Assembly (NCBI GenBank): GCA_002862465.1 | Contig: PKDD01000126.1 | Location: 1 to 43,391 of the forward strand | Source: Haliea sp. | GTDB lineage: Bacteria > Pseudomonadota > Gammaproteobacteria > Pseudomonadales > Halieaceae | Direction: 5' to 3' | Length of the DNA stretch: 43,391 nt | Shown here: piece by piece, positions 1 through 8,818 of the stretch | How the letters are laid out: each line of letters starts with the position of its first letter | Numbering within the stretch: position 1 is the first letter of the stretch | Notes under the pieces: generated by a model | Databases searched by the model: none | Seen by the model: the letters and a program-made list of their open reading frames with translations, nothing else | Told to the model about the DNA's origin: nothing | Translations under genes and position numbers: made by a program

Positions 1-378
1 GATGCGGTGAATCGCAGGGACGCTGACGCCTGGATCGCCACTTGGGCAGAGGATGGGGTCTGGAATCTGCTCGGTACTCCGGTGAGTGGACGCGACAACA
101 TCCTCACCCTTTGGCTACAGATGATGGGCGGCTTTGAGTTTGCCTTGATGCTGCCTAGTTCAAGCGTGTTTGAAATAAACGGCGACAGCGCCAGCGGTCA
201 TTGGTACCTGCATGAATACACCCGTGACCATGAAGGCAATGCCAGCACAATGGTGAGTCGCTATCTGGACACCTATGTCAAACAGGGCGGCCAATGGTTG
301 TTTCAGTTAAGGCACTACAGCTTTATTTATAACGGGCCTTCAGACATGAGTGGCACTTACACCCCCCCAACAGGCTGA
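1..378 (+). CDS. SnoaL/NTF2-like protein, 5'-truncated
   Basis: The reading frame is open from the first base (frame 1) and ends in TGA at 376-378, so the true start probably lies outside the window; the GTG at position 7 is only the first possible start inside it. The visible 125 residues fit the SnoaL-like/NTF2 fold: an N-terminal stretch with NRRDADAWIATWAEDG, then GRDNI, and a C-terminal beta part ending RHYSFIYNG. Proteins of this type act as small lyases, isomerases or binding proteins in the cytoplasm and are common in aromatic, polyketide and steroid catabolic clusters. No substrate can be read from the sequence. A second SnoaL-like gene occurs at 26769-27296. Confidence 0.75.
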   Translation, partial: DAVNRRDADAWIATWAEDGVWNLLGTPVSGRDNILTLWLQMMGGFEFALMLPSSSVFEINGDSASGHWYLHEYTRDHEGNASTMVSRYLDTYVKQGGQWLFQLRHYSFIYNGPSDMSGTYTPPTG

Positions 379-522
379 TCCCATCATCCATCATCGGATA
401 CTGACTATTGCCGCGATCTGGATATGTGCAGCCCAGCGGGCTGTTTTTAATGTCGGGACAGATGCAGTATGTACAACACTGTCAGCACTATTAACGTCGG
501 AACGCCCGGCCTAGGTAAAGAT

Positions 523-1659
523 ATGAGCGGGAGCCGCAAACGCTGGCGAAAAATTGCGATAGTAGCAGGATCTTTTACCCTGATATTGGCGCTTCTGATG
601 CTCAGTCCATTCAAAACAACCTTTCTAGATGGCCTTATGCTCGAGGCGAATGCTCATATCAATGATTTATTGAAATCTCAAGATTCATTCCTAGCATCCA
701 TGCCTGAAGCCATTAACGGCGTAACGTCGACTGATTTCGTTCCAATATTAGTGTCACATTCAGAGTATAGCGACCCACTCGATGCTTGGTTCGAGAGAAG
801 CCAAACAGAAGCCCTGCTTGTGCAAAAGAAGGGTCAAATTGTCTATGAACGCTACTCAGAGGATGCTGATCGTGGCAAAAATATTAATGGCATGTCTATG
901 GCAAAAAACATTATTGCGCTAATGATTGGCATCGCGATCGATGAAGGTAAAATTCAATCAGAAAACGATTCGGTTTCGCACTATATTCCAGAAATCGATT
1001 CCCCCGCTGGTCGAGAGTTAACTATTCGAGATTTGCTACGTCACACGTCAGGCATACAATCTACATCAACAGACCTGAGTTCTACATTAAAGGGTAAAGA
1101 GCTAGTAACGCCGCTGAGTAAAATTTCATTTAACGGAGATCGTGGATTCCGTTATGACAACATTAACTACCACCTCTTAAACCTCATACTGACTGAAATT
1201 TATCAGCAACCGCTAAATCACCTGATTGAAGAAAAACTATGGCACCCTCTGCAGTTGGAAGACGCCGCGATCATCAATAGCACCGGCTATTGCTGCCTGT
1301 TTGCAACCGCACGATCTTGGTTAGGTATTGGCAATCTGTATCTCAGGCAAAGCAACACCATTGTTCCCCATCATTGGATAGAAAAAATGATTAACGACCG
1401 CGTGACTCCAGAGCGATTTTTTGTCCAAGCTACAGGAGAATCTGTCGGTAATTCCTATGGCTATCATATTTACAGTGGGTTACCGACGTTGCCTGAGACT
1501 TTTTGGATTGAGGGCATGGGGCTGCAACTCATTATGATTAACCCCAACACACAAACTGTCATTGTCAGGCTTGGTGGCATTCCCTCGAAATTTAACATCA
1601 CCTCTAATCGCAGCGATGCGACGCTTATAGAGCCGCTGCTTAAGGTCTTAGCGCAATAG
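523..1659 (+). CDS. membrane-anchored serine hydrolase (class C beta-lactamase family)
   Basis: The protein resembles the beta-lactamase/DD-peptidase-like serine hydrolases, which include esterases. The nucleophile motif is SMAK, S143 and K146 if counted from an upstream ATG at 469 (S125 and K128 from the start used here). The Tyr-x-Asn motif is seen in FRYDN (Y229, N231 on the longer count). I chose ATG 523 because it follows AGGTAAAG and gives a basic N-terminus (GSRKRWRK) directly before one hydrophobic segment, a signal anchor. ATG 469 would add 18 unremarkable residues. The catalytic domain is therefore predicted to be periplasmic. The third motif (KTG-like) is not obvious; IEGMGLQL near the C-terminus is where it would be sought. 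The gene stands alone between the SnoaL-like gene and a convergent reductase. The substrate is unknown; an esterase role is as likely as any peptidoglycan role. Confidence 0.8.
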   Translation: MSGSRKRWRKIAIVAGSFTLILALLMLSPFKTTFLDGLMLEANAHINDLLKSQDSFLASMPEAINGVTSTDFVPILVSHSEYSDPLDAWFERSQTEALLVQKKGQIVYERYSEDADRGKNINGMSMAKNIIALMIGIAIDEGKIQSENDSVSHYIPEIDSPAGRELTIRDLLRHTSGIQSTSTDLSSTLKGKELVTPLSKISFNGDRGFRYDNINYHLLNLILTEIYQQPLNHLIEEKLWHPLQLEDAAIINSTGYCCLFATARSWLGIGNLYLRQSNTIVPHHWIEKMINDRVTPERFFVQATGESVGNSYGYHIYSGLPTLPETFWIEGMGLQLIMINPNTQTVIVRLGGIPSKFNITSNRSDATLIEPLLKVLAQ

Positions 1660-1725
1660 ATTTCCAGTAGATTCTTTTTTCAATGGCACGTGTGCGGGGC
1701 CAGGAATATTCATTCAACCTGCGCC

Positions 1726-2742
1726 CTAGTCCTCGGGAATCCGAATCAACAGCTTGCCTGTATTGGAGCCATCGAACAATTTAAGAAATGTGGGCAACAC
1801 ATTATCGAGGCCATCGACAATCTCCTCGCGAGACGTAATTGCTCCTGCCATTAGCCACTCTGCCAATTGACCAATGCCCTCCTCAAAACGATCCAGATAA
1901 TCCAGCAAGGTGAATCCCTGCATCGTGACACTCTCCGCAACCAGTTGCCACAAATTGCTGGGGCCCGGAGCGTTGGGGACGTTATAGGTTGATATCCAGC
2001 CACATACAGCGACTCGCGCAAATTTATTCAGACAGTTTAATGCGGCATCCATAATATCGCCGCCTACATTGTCGAAGTAGATATCGACACCCTCAGGGCA
2101 GGCTTTGCGGATCGCTTTCTCATAATCGCCGCAGGTCTTGTAGTTGATAACATCATCGAAGCCCAGATCATCCTTGATCCAAGCGCATTTCTCATCGCTG
2201 CCGGCCATTCCGACGACCCGACAACCTTTCATTTTGGCGATCTGCCCCACTACCGAGCCCACTGCACCCGCAGCAGCACTGACAAGGACGGTCTCCCCGG
2301 CCTTGGGCTTGCCAACCTCCAGCAAGCCAAAATAGGCGGTCAGGCCGGTCGGGCCTAGCACGCCCATAAACATACTAAGGGGAATACCGGCGTTTTCATC
2401 CAGTTTGTTTAATGTGACGGCATGTGCCGTTGTATATTGCTCCCATCCTCCGAGGCTCATCGCAACATCGCCCACAGCATAATCAGGACTATTGCTTTCG
2501 ACCACGCGACCAATAACAGAGCTGCGCACTGCCTCGCCCAAAGTAATGGGCTCAATATAATTAGGATCATCGCCCATCCAACCACGAATCGCTGGATCCA
2601 GCGAAATATACATATTGCGCAATACCACCTCGCCGCTAGCAGGTGCGGCAACTGGAACGTCCCGGACAGGTACATTAGCCGCATCAGGCTTTCCTGTGGG
2701 GCGCGACGCGAGATAATACTGGCGATTTGTCAGTTCTTTCAT
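1726..2742 (-). CDS. MDR-family NADP-dependent oxidoreductase (CurA/leukotriene B4 dehydrogenase type)
   Basis: A 338-residue zinc-free medium-chain dehydrogenase/reductase. The N-terminus (NRQYYLASRPTGKP) and LDPAIRGWM are typical of the YncB/CurA and prostaglandin/alkenal reductase group, which reduces the C=C bond of alpha,beta-unsaturated ketones or aldehydes with NADPH. The nucleotide-binding stretch is AAAGAVGSVVGQIAK, and FDNVGG is a family motif. The zinc-ligand cysteines of alcohol dehydrogenases are absent. The gene is transcribed away from the monooxygenase/molybdopterin operon, with a predicted operator at 2792-2815 between them, so it is probably co-regulated. Its natural substrate in this cluster is unknown; an enone intermediate is a reasonable guess. 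Confidence 0.9.
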   Translation of the reverse strand: MKELTNRQYYLASRPTGKPDAANVPVRDVPVAAPASGEVVLRNMYISLDPAIRGWMGDDPNYIEPITLGEAVRSSVIGRVVESNSPDYAVGDVAMSLGGWEQYTTAHAVTLNKLDENAGIPLSMFMGVLGPTGLTAYFGLLEVGKPKAGETVLVSAAAGAVGSVVGQIAKMKGCRVVGMAGSDEKCAWIKDDLGFDDVINYKTCGDYEKAIRKACPEGVDIYFDNVGGDIMDAALNCLNKFARVAVCGWISTYNVPNAPGPSNLWQLVAESVTMQGFTLLDYLDRFEEGIGQLAEWLMAGAITSREEIVDGLDNVLPTFLKLFDGSNTGKLLIRIPED

Positions 2743-2791
2743 AGCTGAAGCTTATCCGTTTAGTCAGTTGCCTACGATAACGGCTCTCAAA

Positions 2792-2815
2792 AAATCAGTC
2801 AACCCTGATTGTTTT
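2792..2815. promoter_or_regulatory. predicted operator, site A of shared inverted repeat
   Basis: Arms CAGTCA (2796-2801) and TGATTG (2806-2811) are separated by ACCC and flanked by AAAAT on the left and TTTT on the right. The arms pair at five of six positions. The site lies 50 bp before the MDR start and 75 bp before the monooxygenase start. The same layout recurs at 10058, 16848, 22543 and, more weakly, 42606. The bound factor is unknown; a TetR-type repressor is the simplest guess. Confidence 0.6.
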
Positions 2816-2889
2816 AGCGCGTCTACTCTGCTACTGTTTCTTCGGTCACCATCGCCACTCAAATGTCCATTTACTGCTTAGGATTGCTC

Positions 2890-3234
2890 ATGACTATATT
2901 GATTGCTGGCACCGTTCATCTCCCTGCACTGGAGCGCGAAAATGCGCTTGCAGAAACGGCAAATTTAGTAGAGCAAACGCGCGCACAAAAGGGATGTCGC
3001 CATTATGTTTGGTCCGCAGACCCTACCTCTGTTACGCGAGTCTATGTCTATGAGAACTGGGATTCAGTAGAGGATTTAGCTGCACATCTGGCAGGTCCCT
3101 ACTATCAGAACATGCTCGCTAGCCTAGGCAAATACGGTGTAAGTGAAACTGAGGTATCAAAATTTAAAGTGGCTTTGGAGGAGCCTGTATACGATCCGGA
3201 TGGCAAGCCCCGTGCAGACTTTTTTACTGAATAA
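2890..3234 (+). CDS. ABM-domain small monooxygenase (putative quinol monooxygenase)
   Basis: From the chosen start this is a 114-residue protein with the antibiotic-biosynthesis-monooxygenase ferredoxin-like fold. It opens MTILIAGTVHLP and continues with the KGCRHYVW strand and the typical VYVYENWDS segment. Such dimeric cofactor-free enzymes oxidise quinol or polyketide-like rings; some related proteins act on other reactive intermediates. I chose ATG 2890 because AGGA lies six bases upstream and the protein then begins at the conserved strand; an ATG at 2863 lacks a ribosome site and adds a hydrophobic stub. It is the first gene of an apparent operon with the molybdopterin oxidoreductase, LLM enzyme and aldehyde dehydrogenase (gaps 46, 18 and 37 bp). 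The reaction here is not known. Confidence 0.8.
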   Translation: MTILIAGTVHLPALERENALAETANLVEQTRAQKGCRHYVWSADPTSVTRVYVYENWDSVEDLAAHLAGPYYQNMLASLGKYGVSETEVSKFKVALEEPVYDPDGKPRADFFTE

Positions 3235-3280
3235 ACATTCAGTTTCACTAAGCAGGTAACGATTATAGGATTGCAATTAG

Positions 3281-5449
3281 ATGGCGAGCAAAACTGTAAA
3301 AACATATTGTCGATTTTGTCATGCTTACTGCCCGATGGAGGCAACAGTCGAAAATAATAAACTAATAGCGCTGGTCCCCGATACCAGTAATGAAATGTAT
3401 GGCGGCTATACCTGCATCAAGGGCCGGCAAATGATAGATCAAATTGACCACCCCACTCGCCTACAGCAGTCACAAAAAAAACAGCCCGATGGTTCCTTTA
3501 AGCCCATTGGTACCGAGCTTGCAATGGATGAGATAGCTGCACAATTGCAGACCATACTGGACACCTATGGCCCGCGCAGTATCGCCAGCTACAACGGCAC
3601 TTACTCTTATCAAAATTCAGCAGCCCACGATGTAGCGAGAGCATTCCATGCGGCCATTGACTCTCCCTCATACTATACGAGTGTCACCATTGACCAACCC
3701 GCAAAGGTTGCAATTGGTCCGACTCGCATGGGGTGGTGGAACGGTGGCAGCCACATGTGGAATGATTCCGATGTTGCCATGATCATCGGCAATAATACCT
3801 TGGTATCACACTATTCAATACCCGGCGGTATTCCGGCTTTTAGCCCACACAATGCCCTGCGCGATGGCAAGAAGCGCGGCATCAAAGTCATTTGTATCGA
3901 CCCGCGCGTGACAGAAGTGGCGAGTCGCGCAGACCTACATTTGCAGGTCCGTCCGGGCCAAGATGCTGCAGTCGTAGCCGCTATTATTGCCGTAATCCTT
4001 GCGGACGAACTATATGATAAAGCGTTCTGCTTAGAACATGTTGATGGCCTGGAGCAGCTTACGGAACACACCCGAAGGTTCAGCCCGGAGGCAGTATCTG
4101 CTGCGGCCGGTATCCCGGCCGAGCAAATCGTTGCAGCCGCTAGGATGTTTGCTGCCGGTCCTCGTGGCACTGCCGTTACCGGCACAGGGCCCGAGATGGG
4201 GCCTCATCCCAATCTATTGCAACACCTTGTGCAGTCCCTAAACGCAATCTGCGGACGTCACTATCGTGAAGGCGAACGCCTGCCCAACCCCGGCGTTCTT
4301 ACACCCATGGCCCCTCGAAATGCTGAAGCTACTGGACCACAACCACAGTGGCTCACCGACGGCGTAAAGAGTCGTGTATCCGCAAATATTTGTGAGACAG
4401 TGGTGCTGTCTCCCTATGGCCCAGCCAAAGAAATGCCCACCGCTGTAATCAGTGACGAAATGCTTCTAGAGGGCGAGGGGCAAATCAAGGCCCTGATATG
4501 CGTGGGTGGCAACCCACTACTAGCTTGGCCAGATCAAGACAAGACGTATGCAGCACTGTCAGGCCTAGAACTTCTAGTCTGTATTGATATAAAAATGGCG
4601 GCGACAGCACAGATGGCGGATTATGTGTTGGCACCCAAAATGTGTTTAGAACGAGAAGATGTCACTCTGCTCACCGATATATGGCATGACAAACCTTACA
4701 GCCAATACACCCAAACCGTCGTCGAGGCCGAAGGCGATAAAATAGAAGAATGGGAATTTTTCTGGGCCATGGGCAAGCGTATGGGGCTCAACATGAGCAT
4801 GGCCAACGGACCGATAAATATGCAGGAAAAGCCGAAAAAATTCGACTTGCTTGCTAATATAACCAAAGGATCACGCGTGCCGTTGAAACAGATTTATGAC
4901 ACCCAAGGCGGAAAAGTTTTTGATGTGCCGGACGTCATCCTTGGCGCACCCGATCCGACAACGCGCGAGCGCCTGCAGCTTTTTCCGCCCGGACTGCAAC
5001 AGGAGTTGGACGTCGCGCATAACGATATGAAATCTTCGGGCACGGAAGAATACCCAATGCTGTTGATCAGTCGTCGCATGAAAAATACTTACAACTCTAC
5101 TGGACCAGAACTAAGCCTACTAAAAAGCAAGGGCACCACTAACCCAGCTTTTATGCACTCCCAAGAGCTAGCAGAACTTCAAGTCTCAGATGGCGATATT
5201 GTTGAAGTGCATTCACGCCATGGAGCCATCCCAGCTGTAGCGAAGGCCAGTGATGACATCAGGCCCGGAGTCATCTCCATGTCTCACTGTTGGGGAGGGT
5301 CACCCGAGCCAACTGCAAATGCCGATCAAAAGGTCCGCGAAATTGGCAGCAACACTAACCGACTGATCGATAACTTAGAACATGGGGAGAGATATTCTGG
5401 CATGTGTCGGCAGAGCAGTATCCCGGTGATCATTAGGAAACCATCCTGA
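3281..5449 (+). CDS. molybdopterin-dependent oxidoreductase (DMSO reductase family)
   Basis: 722 residues. The N-terminus carries a four-cysteine iron-sulfur motif, C10-x2-C13-x3-C17 and C45. It is followed by the molybdopterin oxidoreductase body, with IIGNN and ICVGGNPL cofactor-binding stretches. The C-terminal molydop-binding domain begins near residue 585 (LLISRRMKNTYNS). The family binds bis-MGD and performs two-electron redox or hydration reactions. There is no Tat signal, so it should be cytoplasmic. The region where formate dehydrogenases carry Cys or Sec (about residues 133-143) has no Cys; D138 in TIDQPAK is the most visible candidate molybdenum ligand, though this alignment was done by eye. 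No electron-transfer subunit lies next to it. Its neighbours (ABM, LLM, aldehyde dehydrogenase) suggest oxidation or hydroxylation of an organic substrate rather than respiration. Confidence 0.9.
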   Translation: MASKTVKTYCRFCHAYCPMEATVENNKLIALVPDTSNEMYGGYTCIKGRQMIDQIDHPTRLQQSQKKQPDGSFKPIGTELAMDEIAAQLQTILDTYGPRSIASYNGTYSYQNSAAHDVARAFHAAIDSPSYYTSVTIDQPAKVAIGPTRMGWWNGGSHMWNDSDVAMIIGNNTLVSHYSIPGGIPAFSPHNALRDGKKRGIKVICIDPRVTEVASRADLHLQVRPGQDAAVVAAIIAVILADELYDKAFCLEHVDGLEQLTEHTRRFSPEAVSAAAGIPAEQIVAAARMFAAGPRGTAVTGTGPEMGPHPNLLQHLVQSLNAICGRHYREGERLPNPGVLTPMAPRNAEATGPQPQWLTDGVKSRVSANICETVVLSPYGPAKEMPTAVISDEMLLEGEGQIKALICVGGNPLLAWPDQDKTYAALSGLELLVCIDIKMAATAQMADYVLAPKMCLEREDVTLLTDIWHDKPYSQYTQTVVEAEGDKIEEWEFFWAMGKRMGLNMSMANGPINMQEKPKKFDLLANITKGSRVPLKQIYDTQGGKVFDVPDVILGAPDPTTRERLQLFPPGLQQELDVAHNDMKSSGTEEYPMLLISRRMKNTYNSTGPELSLLKSKGTTNPAFMHSQELAELQVSDGDIVEVHSRHGAIPAVAKASDDIRPGVISMSHCWGGSPEPTANADQKVREIGSNTNRLIDNLEHGERYSGMCRQSSIPVIIRKPS

Positions 5450-5467
5450 GTTTTAGGGGCACTACAC

Positions 5468-6457
5468 ATGAGCCAGGACAAGCCTTTTCGATTTTCACTG
5501 CAAAGTTTCAACACGGATTCAGCGGCTAGCTGGCGCAACCTCATCGCGAAAACTGAAAACCTTGGTTATTCGACCTTTTTCCTAGCAGACCACTTCCTCA
5601 GCACAGGGCCCGCTCTAGACTCCACCTATCATCCTCCCCAAATGCTAGCTGCAGTGCCCGCAATCGCAATGGCGCTGGAACAAACGAGCACGCTGCGTGT
5701 AGGTTGCCGTGTTTTCTGCAACGATTATCACCACCCAATTATACTGGCCAAAGAAGCCGCAACGATGGACTACCTGTCTGAAGGACGACTGGAATTTGGC
5801 ATCGGCGCCGGCTGGATCAAAAATGAATATGAGGCCGTTAACCTGCCTTTTGATGATTTTCCGCAGCGCTTTGAACGCTTCGCTGAATTCGTCTCTGCTT
5901 ATAAAGCGTTCATGTCTGGTGAACCGCTTGAGATCGCAGGCAACTTCATTAAGTGGTCAGGCTTTTCTGGCACACCGATACCCTCACAAGCGCCCTATCC
6001 GCCATTAATGATCGGAGGTGGCAGCAAAAAAATCCTAACTTTTGCTGGAGAGGAAGCCGACATCGTTAGCCTGAATTTTAATAACCGCTCTGGAATGCTT
6101 GGCCCTGATGGCATGACATCAGGGCTTGCGGCTGCCACAGCCCAGAAAATCGACTGGATAAAAAAGGGCGCTGGTGCTCGTTTTAACGAAATAGAGCTGG
6201 AAATCGGTGCCTACAACACTATTATTACCGATCACCAACAGGCAACAGCAGAAGCCATCGGCGGTGCTTTAGGAATGTCTAGTGGCGATATTCTCAGTCA
6301 TCCGCACTGCCTCATTGGCAGTGTCGACTTCATCTGCGAAGAGCTAGAGCGCCGCCGGGAAACCTACGGCATTTCTTATATTGCCGTACTTGATGACGGA
6401 ACAAACAACATGGTGGAGACGTTTGCGCCAGTTGTTGCGCGTCTCGCTGGCAAGTAA
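5468..6457 (+). CDS. LLM-class flavin-dependent oxidoreductase
   Basis: 329 residues of the luciferase-like TIM-barrel superfamily. Typical stretches are NLGYSTFFLADHF near the N-terminus, EGRLEFGIGAGWIKNEYEAVNL in two parts around residues 105-127, and PPLMIGGGSKKIL near residue 180. It most resembles the group often annotated as F420-dependent (MSMEG_2516-like). Most gammaproteobacteria do not make F420 and nothing here shows its synthesis, so FMNH2 as cofactor is equally possible. It lies 18 bp after the molybdopterin gene in the same operon. The family performs monooxygenation (including Baeyer-Villiger-like steps) or hydride transfer; the substrate cannot be read from the sequence. Confidence 0.85.
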   Translation: MSQDKPFRFSLQSFNTDSAASWRNLIAKTENLGYSTFFLADHFLSTGPALDSTYHPPQMLAAVPAIAMALEQTSTLRVGCRVFCNDYHHPIILAKEAATMDYLSEGRLEFGIGAGWIKNEYEAVNLPFDDFPQRFERFAEFVSAYKAFMSGEPLEIAGNFIKWSGFSGTPIPSQAPYPPLMIGGGSKKILTFAGEEADIVSLNFNNRSGMLGPDGMTSGLAAATAQKIDWIKKGAGARFNEIELEIGAYNTIITDHQQATAEAIGGALGMSSGDILSHPHCLIGSVDFICEELERRRETYGISYIAVLDDGTNNMVETFAPVVARLAGK

Positions 6458-6494
6458 ACTGCAGCAATACTTAATTCAGGAGTAAACCGTTCCA

Positions 6495-7961
6495 ATGCTA
6501 ACACTGACTGACCCATCTCTATTAAGATCTCACTTGTACATCAATGGTAATTGGATAGAAGCTGACAACGGCGCCACCAGCGACATATTTAATCCTGCTA
6601 CCAATAAAAAAATTATTACAATTTCCAATGCCGGTGCTCCTGAAACTCGACATGCTATTGAGACCGCCGAAATCGCTCTCAGCAGCTGGCGCCAAGTCGT
6701 TGCAAAAGAGCGCTCGGCTATTCTGAAGCGTTGGTTCTCTCTCATCATGGCAAATCAGGAGGACCTGGCCCAACTAATGACCGCCGAACAAGGGAAACCG
6801 CTGGCTGAGTCACGTGGCGAAGTGGCTTACGGTGCTGCATTTGTTGAATGGTTTGCTGAAGAGGGCCGTCGAATATACGGCGACACCATCAGCGCGAATA
6901 ACCCTAATCAGCGCATTGTCACTCTGAAACAACCGGTAGGGGTGGTTGCTGCGATTACACCTTGGAACTTCCCCATTGCCATGATCACCCGCAAGGTAGC
7001 CCCTGCACTCGCGGCCGGCTGTACCATCGTATTGAAACCGGCCAATGAAACGCCCCTTTGTGCACTAGCGCTCGCTGAACTGGGTCAGCGCGCAGGTATT
7101 CCAGGCGGCGTATTTAGCGTTGTTACTGGCGATAACGCCAAAGCAATTGGTGGCGAGATGACCAGCAGTAAGATCGTGCGCAAGCTGACCTTTACTGGCT
7201 CTACTGCAGTCGGAAAAACACTGATGGAGCAGTGTGCCGGCACGGTCAAAAAGACCTCTATGGAGCTCGGCGGGAATGCGCCATTTATCGTGTTCGATGA
7301 TGGGGACCTGGACGCCGCAGTCAGCGGCGCTATGGCATCGAAGTACCGTAATGCAGGGCAGACCTGTGTCTGCGCGAATCGGATTCTAGTGCAGGAATCG
7401 GTGTTCGACGCGTTCACGGAAAAACTGCTGACGGCAGTAAAGGGACTGAAGATGGGTGACGGCACCGAGGAAGGCGTAACGATTGGCCCACTGATCAACA
7501 ACGCGGCCTTTGACAAAGTTAGCGCTATCGTAGACGACGCCACAGCAAAAGGTGCGACGGCACTAATCGGCGGCAGCGGCAGCGACGCACCGGGGGACAA
7601 CTTTTATGAACCCACTGTGCTGATAGATGTAGACGACACGATGGCTGTATACAACGAAGAAATCTTCGGGCCGATAGCCCCATTGTTCAAATTCAAGACT
7701 GAAGAAGACGCTATTCGTATAGGCAATGATACCCCGTTCGGACTTTCAGCCTACTTTTACTCACGAGACATAGGACGTATTTGGCGCGTTGCGGAAGGAC
7801 TAGACTACGGTATTGTCGGCATCAACGAAGGCGTTATTTCTACCGAGGTAGCCCCATTCGGCGGGATGAAGGAATCGGGTATCGGCCGCGAAGGTTCCAA
7901 ATACGGCATTGATGATTATTTGGAAATTAAATACCTGTGTATGGGCGGGGTCGGCAGATAA
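6495..7961 (+). CDS. NAD(P)-dependent aldehyde dehydrogenase (succinate-semialdehyde dehydrogenase-like)
   Basis: A full-length 488-residue aldehyde dehydrogenase. The general-base glutamate is E257 in MELGGNAPF and the nucleophile is C291 in GQTCVCANR; the 34-residue spacing is normal. The PWNFP motif is at about residue 156 and EIFGPIAP at about 390. The closest well-known relatives by eye are GabD-type enzymes, but the group is broad and the true substrate may be an aldehyde produced by the upstream oxidoreductases. It is the last gene of the ABM-molybdopterin-LLM operon, with a ribosome site (AGGAG at 6478-6482) upstream of ATG 6495. It is presumably cytoplasmic and feeds a carboxylic acid to CoA activation. 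Confidence 0.9.
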   Translation: MLTLTDPSLLRSHLYINGNWIEADNGATSDIFNPATNKKIITISNAGAPETRHAIETAEIALSSWRQVVAKERSAILKRWFSLIMANQEDLAQLMTAEQGKPLAESRGEVAYGAAFVEWFAEEGRRIYGDTISANNPNQRIVTLKQPVGVVAAITPWNFPIAMITRKVAPALAAGCTIVLKPANETPLCALALAELGQRAGIPGGVFSVVTGDNAKAIGGEMTSSKIVRKLTFTGSTAVGKTLMEQCAGTVKKTSMELGGNAPFIVFDDGDLDAAVSGAMASKYRNAGQTCVCANRILVQESVFDAFTEKLLTAVKGLKMGDGTEEGVTIGPLINNAAFDKVSAIVDDATAKGATALIGGSGSDAPGDNFYEPTVLIDVDDTMAVYNEEIFGPIAPLFKFKTEEDAIRIGNDTPFGLSAYFYSRDIGRIWRVAEGLDYGIVGINEGVISTEVAPFGGMKESGIGREGSKYGIDDYLEIKYLCMGGVGR

Positions 7962-8079
7962 AATCAGTGCTGCCAGGCAAGATCGTCAATGCGGCATTGC
8001 ACCATAATCCATCGTTACTGAACGCGCCGTCCGGATTAAGTTAGACCTATTTTATTATTCACTCGAGGCCAGAAAATCA

Positions 8080-8778
8080 ATGTCCAGTAAAAAGGAAGTC
8101 ACAGCAAGGGACAGAGTTGTAGAGCAGCCCGGTGAAGACATAAGCTGGCAGGCTCAAAAGAGCGCCATGACCCGAGAGCGCATACTTAAAGCCTCTATTA
8201 ATTGCTTTATAGAACTGGGCTACACCAATGTCACCACAGCGAAAGTCGCAAGCTTAGCGACGGTTTCACGCGGCGCGATGTTGCACCACTTCCCGTCGAA
8301 GACAGAACTCATTGGCGCCGCAGTCGAGTATCTTCACGATAAGCTATTAGAGGATTACTCGTATCGAGTCGCTAGCATCCCGTCTTCCCTTAAAGGGAAA
8401 AAGCGTCGCCGAGCGGGTATTGACGCATATTGGGACCACCTCACCGGCGACTTGTTTGTGGTTTACCACGAATTGTGCGTCGCTAGTCGGACGGACTCAG
8501 AACTAAAGTTCATTCTAGAAAACTCACAGCTGGCATTCGAAAAACACGTACGTGATTCAAATGCAACGTTGTTTTCCGAGTGGAACGACCGCGGCGATCG
8601 CTTCCTGCTAGCGATGGATGTCGCCAAGTGCATGATGGAGGGCATGGCCGCTGGACAGCTAATGACGAACCGGGAGGAACGCGTACAGCAACTCCTAAAT
8701 TATCTAGCCGACCGCCTAGAAGAAATTTTTGAAGAGGGGGAAGGCTCGGCTATTGGTCGGCATTCCGATAACAAATAG
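8080..8778 (+). CDS. TetR/AcrR-family transcriptional regulator
   Basis: 232 residues. The N-terminal helix-turn-helix runs from about residue 28 to 75 (TRERILKASINCFIELGY, then TAKVASLATVSRGAMLHHF and PSKTELI), the classic TetR_N layout with the HHF anchor. The C-terminal part is a variable ligand-binding domain. It follows the aldehyde dehydrogenase by 118 bp and faces the convergent acyl-CoA dehydrogenase. Its own upstream region lacks the CAGTCA-N4-TGATTG repeat found in the divergent gaps. It is still the nearest candidate for binding that repeat, since TetR repressors usually bind such inverted repeats and respond to a CoA ester or substrate. That link is inference. Confidence 0.9.
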   Translation: MSSKKEVTARDRVVEQPGEDISWQAQKSAMTRERILKASINCFIELGYTNVTTAKVASLATVSRGAMLHHFPSKTELIGAAVEYLHDKLLEDYSYRVASIPSSLKGKKRRRAGIDAYWDHLTGDLFVVYHELCVASRTDSELKFILENSQLAFEKHVRDSNATLFSEWNDRGDRFLLAMDVAKCMMEGMAAGQLMTNREERVQQLLNYLADRLEEIFEEGEGSAIGRHSDNK

Positions 8779-8818
8779 ACTAGCTCAATCGTATTAGCAA
8801 AGGAACTTTTCGCACCCG

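Noticed and set aside
5468-6457. F420 dependence of the LLM-class enzyme
   Set aside because: The subfamily name suggests it, but most gammaproteobacteria lack F420 and no F420 gene is present; the cofactor is left open.
7085-7600. 171-codon open frame on the minus strand
   Set aside because: It lies wholly inside the aldehyde dehydrogenase gene, whose motifs are complete; the antisense product has no recognisable domain.
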